Origin: an uncultured Lachnospiraceae bacterium
Lineage (GTDB): Bacteria; Bacillota; Clostridia; Lachnospirales; Lachnospiraceae
Reading direction: 5' to 3'
Length of the DNA stretch: 19,411 nt
Assembly (NCBI GenBank): GCA_900549995.1
Contig: URQQ01000080.1
Coordinates: forward strand, 1 to 19,411
A program made the translations under genes and the position numbers. This document shows, in pieces, positions 14,898 through 19,411 of the stretch. The notes beneath the pieces are model-generated. The model made no database searches. It worked only from the letters and a program-made list of their open reading frames with translations, and had not been told where the DNA came from. Positions within the stretch are counted from its first letter, which is position 1. Each line of letters opens with the position of its first letter.

Positions 14898-14906
14898 TGC
14901 TATAAT
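14898..14906 (+). promoter_or_regulatory. Extended -10 promoter of the HD-domain gene
   Basis: TGC-TATAAT is a perfect extended -10 element 44 bases before the ATG. The -35 at proper spacing (TTTTAT, 14878-14883) is weak, as is usual for extended -10 promoters. Bases 14849-14897 hold A/T tracts and nothing else recognisable. Confidence 0.75.
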
Positions 14907-14949
14907 AGGGGCGAAATAAATGAATGGGATTTTGAAAGGGGTATATTTT

Positions 14950-15405
14950 ATGCCTGAAAAGAGATATAAAGAAGAATTTTATGAATGTATAAAAGATATT
15001 GCCAGCCATCCCGCTGTTCTTCAGATGAAAAAATACAGACACCACGGGAATTCATCCTGTTATCAGCATTGTATGAATGTGGCTTATTATAATTACCGTA
15101 TCTGCCGTTTTTTTGGATTTGATGCAAGGTCTGCGGCCAGGGCAGGGATGATTCATGACCTGTTTCTGTATGACTGGCATACGCATGCAAAGCGTACAGG
15201 GGATCATTTTCATGGAATGACACATCCGAAAGCTGCACTTGAGAATGCGGAAAAACATTTTCGTCTGAACAGGAAAGAGAGGGATATTATTATCAATCAT
15301 ATGTGGCCAGTTACTCTGCGGTCAGTTCCAAGGACGAAAGAGGGCTGGATTACAACGTTTACTGACAAATTTTGCGGTCTTTGTGAGACGGGAAGGCGGA
15401 AATAA
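14950..15405 (+). CDS. HD-domain phosphohydrolase
   Basis: A 151-aa protein formed by a single HD domain. Likely metal ligands in order are His40 (YQHCMNVA), the His69-Asp70 pair (MIHDLFLYDW), His92 (MTHPKAA), His117 (INHMWP) and Asp139 (TDK). HD proteins hydrolyse phosphate esters, often nucleotides; the substrate here is unknown. The pattern with DLFLYDWH and NHMWP is common in small HD proteins of Clostridia. I chose ATG 14950, preceded by AAAGGGG at 8 nt, not ATG 14920, which has only a poor ribosome site. It is a single gene between the hairpin block and the LysM gene. Confidence 0.88.
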   Translation: MPEKRYKEEFYECIKDIASHPAVLQMKKYRHHGNSSCYQHCMNVAYYNYRICRFFGFDARSAARAGMIHDLFLYDWHTHAKRTGDHFHGMTHPKAALENAEKHFRLNRKERDIIINHMWPVTLRSVPRTKEGWITTFTDKFCGLCETGRRK

Positions 15406-15529
15406 GTCAAAGGGTAGTAAACAGCTGTTTTATTTGTCGTACATTTTATGGGACAGGCTGACACCATATGATAAAATCGGCGTTTTGCGTATGGTAATAT
15501 TAGCAAAAATGCAGATGAGGTGAGAGTAT

Positions 15530-16723
15530 ATGGAAAATCAGTTTCCCAAAAATGTGCGTCAGATAGGGAATGTCAGTGACACCCCGAAGGTATATATTGA
15601 AGACTATGTCGACACATTTTTAAATCAATTATGTGACAAAGCGAAGGAAGAAGCAAAAGGGGCTTTTCTGGTCGGCGAGATACGAAAGGTGGACGAGCAG
15701 GAATGTGTGTTTATCCATGGCGCGGTACAGATACAGGATCTGGAAATAAAGGGCAGTGAGATTACAATGCCTGAGGATACCCAGAAGCTTTTGTATGAGC
15801 AGTGTAAAGAGTATTTCGGGGAAGCGCAGCCTGTCGGCTGGTTTGTGACAGCTCCCGGACTTCCCTTATCGCTTAATTCTAATATGTTACATATTCATGA
15901 AAAATTCATTCCTAAAGAAAACAGCATATTCGTGCTGAAAGATCCCATAGAAAAAGAAGAAACATACTATTGCTATAAATTCAAAGAACTGCTGGAGCTT
16001 GGAGGCCATTATATTTATTATGAAAAAAATCCGGCCATGCAGAATTATATGATTGCATCGAGAAAACAGATCGGCGTGACACCCAGTGAAGTGGTTGAGG
16101 ACCGAGCTGCAAAGGATTTTCGTTCTATTGTAAGAGAACGGATGGAAGCGGACAGCCATAAGTCAAATGGCAGGTTCGTATATGCGGTGGGCGCATTTCT
16201 TGTACTTGTCGTGCTCATCATCGGTATCACAACCATTAACAATTATGACAAAATGCAGTCTGTACAGAATTCGATAGACAATATTGCAAAATCGGTGTCC
16301 TCTCAGGGACAAGCTCCTGAAACCCAGGAGACAAGCGGTACTGTTGTCGGTGAGGGAGACCCGCAGGCAGCTGGCGGTTTCGGGGAAGCAGAAGGGAAAG
16401 ATGAAAATCTGCCCAAGATGGATGACGGAATCACGGATACCGGGCAAAATGTAACAGATCCCGCCGATGGACAGGCTTCGGATGAAGATGGGGCTGAAGT
16501 GCAGACGGAGGAACCGAAGACAGATGAGCCCCAGCCTGACGACGCAGCAGCGCAAGGCGCAGATGACGCGCAGGAAATTTATATGGTTCAGAAAGGAGAT
16601 ACGCTGGCGAAAATCAGTAAAAAGGCATACGGTGATACGTCGCATGTAGATGCTATCTGCAGAATGAATGGATTGAAGGATGGCAATCTGATCTATATAG
16701 GACAAAAATTATTATTACCATAA
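15530..16723 (+). CDS. Membrane protein: degenerate JAMM/MPN-like domain, TM helix, LysM
   Basis: A 397-aa protein with three parts. Residues 20-175 form an alpha/beta domain that I read as JAB1/MPN-like: EAKGAFLVGE (41-50) resembles the E-x2-G-x4-G start of the fold, and VGWFVTAPGLPLSLNSN (102-118) aligns with the JAMM stretch GWYHSHP...S..D, with the zinc-binding His-x-His replaced by Val-Thr-Ala and the Asp by Asn. It would therefore be inactive. One transmembrane helix (about 217-234) follows, then a 110-residue acidic Asp/Glu/Gln/Pro-rich linker, and a LysM domain (350-397, YMVQKGDTLAKISKKAYGDT) that binds peptidoglycan. The N half should be cytosolic and LysM outside. AGGTGAGAG precedes the ATG. 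LysM and TM are clear; the MPN reading is inference from motif order. Confidence 0.85.
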   Translation: MENQFPKNVRQIGNVSDTPKVYIEDYVDTFLNQLCDKAKEEAKGAFLVGEIRKVDEQECVFIHGAVQIQDLEIKGSEITMPEDTQKLLYEQCKEYFGEAQPVGWFVTAPGLPLSLNSNMLHIHEKFIPKENSIFVLKDPIEKEETYYCYKFKELLELGGHYIYYEKNPAMQNYMIASRKQIGVTPSEVVEDRAAKDFRSIVRERMEADSHKSNGRFVYAVGAFLVLVVLIIGITTINNYDKMQSVQNSIDNIAKSVSSQGQAPETQETSGTVVGEGDPQAAGGFGEAEGKDENLPKMDDGITDTGQNVTDPADGQASDEDGAEVQTEEPKTDEPQPDDAAAQGADDAQEIYMVQKGDTLAKISKKAYGDTSHVDAICRMNGLKDGNLIYIGQKLLLP

Positions 16724-16742
16724 TGGTGAAGTATGCTATACT
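16715..16742 (+). promoter_or_regulatory. Promoter of the DUF5711-cvpA pair
   Basis: -35 TTACCA (16715-16720), 16-bp spacer and an extended -10 TGC-TATACT (16734-16742), starting in the last codons of the LysM gene. It lies 65 bases before the DUF5711 start and would let these two genes be expressed apart from the LysM gene. No terminator is seen between them. Confidence 0.6.
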
Positions 16743-16807
16743 ATGAATAATAATGGCTGGAAAATAAGCCTTGACATATACGAAAGATCCGGATAAAGGG
16801 GTAATAA

Positions 16808-18049
16808 ATGAAACACAAAAATAGTAAAAAGAAAAATATTGTTGAAATGAACCAGCGTCTGTCAAAGGAAAATGTGGGACAGGAAGAAAGCGTTTTAGAT
16901 CCGCTGGCAGGCATGGAACAGAAAATCAGACAGCACAGACACCAGTTCTGGTCACATTTTTTATCAACAGCGGCTATGATTCTTCTTGTTTTGGCTGCTA
17001 CATACTTTTTGATAGAATATGAGACTTACGGAAATGTGAAAATGATTGGAAATGTAAATATAGATGGTGCCGGAAATAGTTCATACGTAGAGTTTGCAGA
17101 TGGGATGCTCCAGTATAATAAAGATGGAATATCCTATATAGATTTGAATGCCAAAGAACGATGGAACCAGCCTTGTCAGATTCAGAATCCGATAGCGGAT
17201 ACGAATAAAACAGCGGCCCTTGTAGCTGATAAGGGAGGGAACGATATTATTGTACTGGAAAAAAAGGGACTGAAGGGGGAGATTCATACAAATCTGCCAA
17301 TTGAGAAGGTTTCTGTTTCGGGGCAGGGGATTGTGTGTGCAATTCTGAAAGATGGCTCTTCGCCGAGGGTCATGTGTTATGATGCAGCAGGGAATGTCAT
17401 TGCGGAGCAAAAAGTGTCAGTGGCGGCGGTTGGTTACCCGATGGCTGTGGCGATTTCTGAAGATGGTTATACAATGGCAGTATCATATCTTCAGTTTACC
17501 GGAGGCAGTGTCTCGAGTAAAGTTTCTTATTATAATCTGAAAAATGCAGAAGAAGGAGAAACTGACCATCCGGTAAATGGAAAAGATTATCCGGACGAAG
17601 TGATTCCGACTGTATTTTTTATGGACAATCAGACGTCGGCGGCGGTTGGGGATCAGACACTGCTGATCTACAGCGGATCAGGTACGCCGGAACTGGATGC
17701 CAAAATTACGGTCAGCGAAGAAATAAAGAGTGTGGTTCACTCGGATAAATATATAGGGCTTATTGTGAAGAATAATGAAGGAGAGGGGGACCGGATCAGG
17801 CTATATAATAAAGGCGGCAAACTTGTGATGACGGAACAGTTTACCGGTGATTACAGCAATGTTAAGATATCAGGCAATCATATTATGCTGTATGATGGGA
17901 AAAAGTGCAGTGTATTTAAAAAATCAGGTGTTCATAAATTCGAGGGAGAGTTACCGAAAGAAATTAAGGAAATTATGCCATTATCAGGGATAAATAAATA
18001 CGCGGTGATAACGGCCGACGGGCTTACAGAGATACGGTTAACAAAATAG
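16808..18049 (+). CDS. DUF5711-family membrane-anchored protein
   Basis: A 413-aa protein. A Lys-rich N terminus is followed by one transmembrane helix (about 51-69, FLSTAAMILLVLAATYFLIE). The remaining ~340 residues should be extracellular and show repeating beta-strand units (for example YVEFADGMLQYNKDGISYID, then repeats of hydrophobic strand, Gly-Asp turn), as in a beta-propeller or WD-like sensor. The family occurs in Lachnospiraceae and related Clostridia and has no known function. AAAGGGG lies 6 nt before the ATG. The gene is 8 bp from the following cvpA-like gene, whose ribosome site overlaps its stop. With the LysM gene upstream it suggests a cell-envelope complex. Confidence 0.85.
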   Translation: MKHKNSKKKNIVEMNQRLSKENVGQEESVLDPLAGMEQKIRQHRHQFWSHFLSTAAMILLVLAATYFLIEYETYGNVKMIGNVNIDGAGNSSYVEFADGMLQYNKDGISYIDLNAKERWNQPCQIQNPIADTNKTAALVADKGGNDIIVLEKKGLKGEIHTNLPIEKVSVSGQGIVCAILKDGSSPRVMCYDAAGNVIAEQKVSVAAVGYPMAVAISEDGYTMAVSYLQFTGGSVSSKVSYYNLKNAEEGETDHPVNGKDYPDEVIPTVFFMDNQTSAAVGDQTLLIYSGSGTPELDAKITVSEEIKSVVHSDKYIGLIVKNNEGEGDRIRLYNKGGKLVMTEQFTGDYSNVKISGNHIMLYDGKKCSVFKKSGVHKFEGELPKEIKEIMPLSGINKYAVITADGLTEIRLTK

Positions 18050-18057
18050 GAGAAAAA

Positions 18058-18873
18058 ATGAATTGGTTATTAATTGCAGTAGGGGTTATTTTTCTTGTTT
18101 GCATTATATCTGGAATCATCCAGGGATTTTTGAAAATTATAATTTCACTGGCGGCAACAGCAGCAACGATTGCGCTGGTTATTTTCCTGACGCCTTACAC
18201 AACGGAAGCACTCTATAAATGGACTCCGATTGATGAGATGATACAGGAAAAGTGTGAGAAAGCGATGGAACCGGATCTGGAGAATATCGATCTGTCTGGT
18301 ATAAAAGTTGGTGGGGTAGATCTCGGAATCCTGGGGAACATCAATCTGGGCGATGTGGATTTTGAAAGTCTTGGAATCAGTGATAAAGATATTAAGGAGG
18401 CTCTTTCATCCATCGAAATTCCGAAAGAAACACAGACGAATCTGATTAAAAAGGCGGGCCTGCCAAAGTTTCTTGAGGATAGACTTATAGAAGATAACAA
18501 TGATGAAACATACAAAGAACTCGGTGTCACAAAATTCCAGGAATATATTGGAGCATATGTAACGAAAATAGTCATGACGATAATTTCATTTTTGATCACA
18601 CTTATTCTGGCCGGAATCATTATGAAAATTATCGTGTATGCACTGGCAATCATGGAAGAACTTCCGGTCATACACGGAGTGAACAGACTGGTGGGAGGTC
18701 TGTTTGGAATTGTATTTGGTTTAATTATAGTATGGATTGTATTTCTTGTTCTTACATTAATGTATGATTCTGAGATAGGGCAGATGTGTTTTAAATGGAT
18801 TCAGGAGAGCTGGATTCTTCAAATCCTCTACAACACCAACCCCATCCTGAAATGGATTACCGTATTCCGATAA
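18058..18873 (+). CDS. CvpA-family membrane protein with large insert
   Basis: A 271-aa protein of CvpA type. Four hydrophobic helices are visible at about 3-21, 25-46, 168-198 and 212-235; the start NWLLIAVGVIFLVCIISGIIQGFLK is typical of the family. Between helices 2 and 3 lies a polar insert of about 120 residues, with a Gly/Asp-rich part (80-107) of short repeats such as GVDLGILGNINLGDVDFESL; standard CvpA proteins of 160-180 aa lack it. By topology this insert should face outside. CvpA proteins are linked to colicin V production and to bile and stress tolerance in other bacteria, with unclear mechanism. AGGAG overlaps the DUF5711 stop codon. Confidence 0.85.
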   Translation: MNWLLIAVGVIFLVCIISGIIQGFLKIIISLAATAATIALVIFLTPYTTEALYKWTPIDEMIQEKCEKAMEPDLENIDLSGIKVGGVDLGILGNINLGDVDFESLGISDKDIKEALSSIEIPKETQTNLIKKAGLPKFLEDRLIEDNNDETYKELGVTKFQEYIGAYVTKIVMTIISFLITLILAGIIMKIIVYALAIMEELPVIHGVNRLVGGLFGIVFGLIIVWIVFLVLTLMYDSEIGQMCFKWIQESWILQILYNTNPILKWITVFR

Positions 18874-18890
18874 GGTATCGTTTCTATTTA

Positions 18891-18970
18891 GCCATGCACT
18901 AACAGAGAGAGGCAGAGTGCCGCACAAGTAAACTTTTGTGGCACTCTGCCTCTCTCTGTTGGTATATGGC
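18891..18970. repeat. Long inverted repeat without T-run
   Basis: The arms 18901-18921 and 18940-18960 are perfectly complementary over 21 bp (AACAGAGAGAGGCAGAGTGCC and its complement, written here as its outer motif AACAGAGAG...GTGCC), with an 18-nt loop whose CACAAG/CTTTTG edges also partly pair. Outside, GCCAT (18891-18895) pairs with ATGGC (18966-18970) across a few mismatches, so the total imperfect stem is over 35 bp. It lies 17 bp after the cvpA stop but has no T-run, so it is either an atypical terminator or a mobile/RNA-processing element. Confidence 0.75.
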
Positions 18971-19139
18971 GCTTAGCCGTACTGAGATGGTGCGAAGCGG
19001 AATCGAAGTTACTCCTCCTAAGCATAATGAAAGTGTCCTCAAAGCAGGCCAAAGTACCTTAAAAAGGAGCATCGAAATACTCTTCAAACGAAACTGGGTA
19101 AGCATGCAGAGAAAAAAGAAGAAAAAATGAAAAAGGGTC
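18971..19139. other. Non-coding stretch, no gene recognised
   Basis: Between the long inverted repeat and the tandem promoters. A short reading frame crosses it but has no ribosome site and no recognisable composition or motif. CGCTT (18970-18974 region) can pair with AAGCG near 19000, so a structured RNA is possible. The end (19110-19136) is nearly all purine with A-tracts, as in an UP element in front of the first tandem promoter. The whole gap 18874-19411 has no protein gene I can support. Confidence 0.5.
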
Positions 19140-19168
19140 TTGACTATAAAAAGCGTTAATGGTATTAT
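19140..19168 (+). promoter_or_regulatory. Tandem promoter 1 (putative rRNA operon)
   Basis: TTGACT (19140-19145), 17 bp, TATTAT (19163-19168), with a strong A-tract at 19111-19134 in front. A weak hairpin CCACCGC/GCAGTGG (19175-19181, 19187-19193) follows the start site. Confidence 0.7.
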
Positions 19169-19243
19169 AAAACTCCACCGCAAAACGCAGTGGTATTTTG
19201 AAGAAAAGCATAGGACATGCTGATCAGAAAAATAAAAAAGTTG

Positions 19244-19273
19244 TTGACAAAGTAGTACAACATATGTTATTCT
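19244..19273 (+). promoter_or_regulatory. Tandem promoter 2 (putative rRNA operon)
   Basis: A perfect TTGACA (19244-19249), 18 bp, TATTCT (19268-19273). The upstream TAAAAAAGTT tract is repeated in front of promoter 3. Confidence 0.7.
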
Positions 19274-19342
19274 ATCAGAGTTGTCGCTGAACACGAATCA
19301 AAAGCTTCAGCAAAGCTTGAAAAAAGAAATTAAAAAAGTTCT

Positions 19343-19371
19343 TGACAAGCGGATGACAATGAGATATAATA
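19343..19371 (+). promoter_or_regulatory. Tandem promoter 3 (putative rRNA operon)
   Basis: A consensus promoter: TTGACA (19343-19348), 17 bp, TATAAT (19366-19371). Its A-tract and -35 (19330-19349) match those of promoter 2 (19231-19250) at 18 of 20 positions. The three promoters are spaced 104 and 99 bp apart. Confidence 0.88.
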
Positions 19372-19411
19372 AATGAGCTGTCGCAAGACAGACAAGCAAC
19401 ACACAGAACAT
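19372..19411 (+). other. Start of a probable rRNA leader, cut by window end
   Basis: At the expected 5' end of the transcript from promoter 3, CTGTC-GCAA-GACAG (19379-19392) makes a 5-bp hairpin with a GNRA tetraloop. No ribosome site or start codon follows before the window ends at ACACAGAACAT. Three strong tandem promoters and an untranslated leader fit a 16S-23S-5S operon beginning just outside; this cannot be proven here. Confidence 0.55.

Noticed and set aside
18936..19130. 64-codon reading frame on the plus strand between the palindrome and the tandem promoters
   Set aside because: It starts inside the palindrome arm, has no ribosome site before it or before its inner ATG at 18966, and ends in a lysine run made by the A-tract in front of promoter 1.

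Overview
The window looks like a chromosomal segment of a gut-type Clostridia bacterium, most likely Lachnospiraceae. The evidence is moderate GC with strong AGGAGG ribosome sites and TTGACA/TATAAT promoters, a 6-phosphofructokinase of the GGNGT/PKTIDND type placed directly before dnaX, a methionine aminopeptidase with a SEC-C zinc motif, a split transketolase, and a LysM / DUF5711 / CvpA membrane gene cluster. It is mostly housekeeping DNA with some accessory genes. No phage, insertion sequence or CRISPR array is visible.

Left part (1-7000). The 3' end of a tRNA-Gly(TCC) and its terminator are followed by a two-gene operon: a MarR regulator overlapping a BilS-like flavodoxin, driven by a near-consensus promoter with a palindromic operator. 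A terminator separates it from a convergent operon read leftward: marR, MATE efflux transporter and a tyrosine-phosphatase-like protein whose start overlaps the transporter stop. To the right a second leftward operon holds a DUF1015 protein, methionine aminopeptidase and a zinc-dependent phospholipase C-like protein. The terminator of this operon physically contains the -35 and spacer of the marR promoter.

Middle (7000-14700). A rightward cluster carries phosphofructokinase, dnaX, a YbaB/EbfC nucleoid protein, recR and a LacI-family regulator. After an AT-rich, palindrome-rich regulatory region comes a strongly promoted operon for the non-oxidative pentose phosphate pathway: a small transaldolase with transaldolase-type active-site residues and both halves of transketolase. 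Phosphofructokinase, transaldolase and transketolase together connect glycolysis and pentose metabolism.

Right part (14674-19411). Behind the transketolase terminator lies a compact ~175-bp block of nested hairpins, including a perfect 22-bp inverted repeat with a 3-base loop, which no gene explains. Then come an HD-domain hydrolase with an extended -10 promoter, and three membrane genes: a LysM protein whose cytoplasmic half looks like a catalytically dead JAMM/MPN domain, a DUF5711 protein and a CvpA-family protein with a large non-membrane insert. After these is another long inverted repeat without a T-run, then three tandem promoters spaced about 100 bp apart with A-tracts upstream. This is the layout of an rRNA operon leader, so the window probably stops just short of a 16S rRNA gene.

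The most interesting observations are the degenerate JAMM-TM-LysM fusion, the nested-hairpin element, the BilS-like flavodoxin without its reductase, and the long inverted repeat before the putative rRNA promoters.
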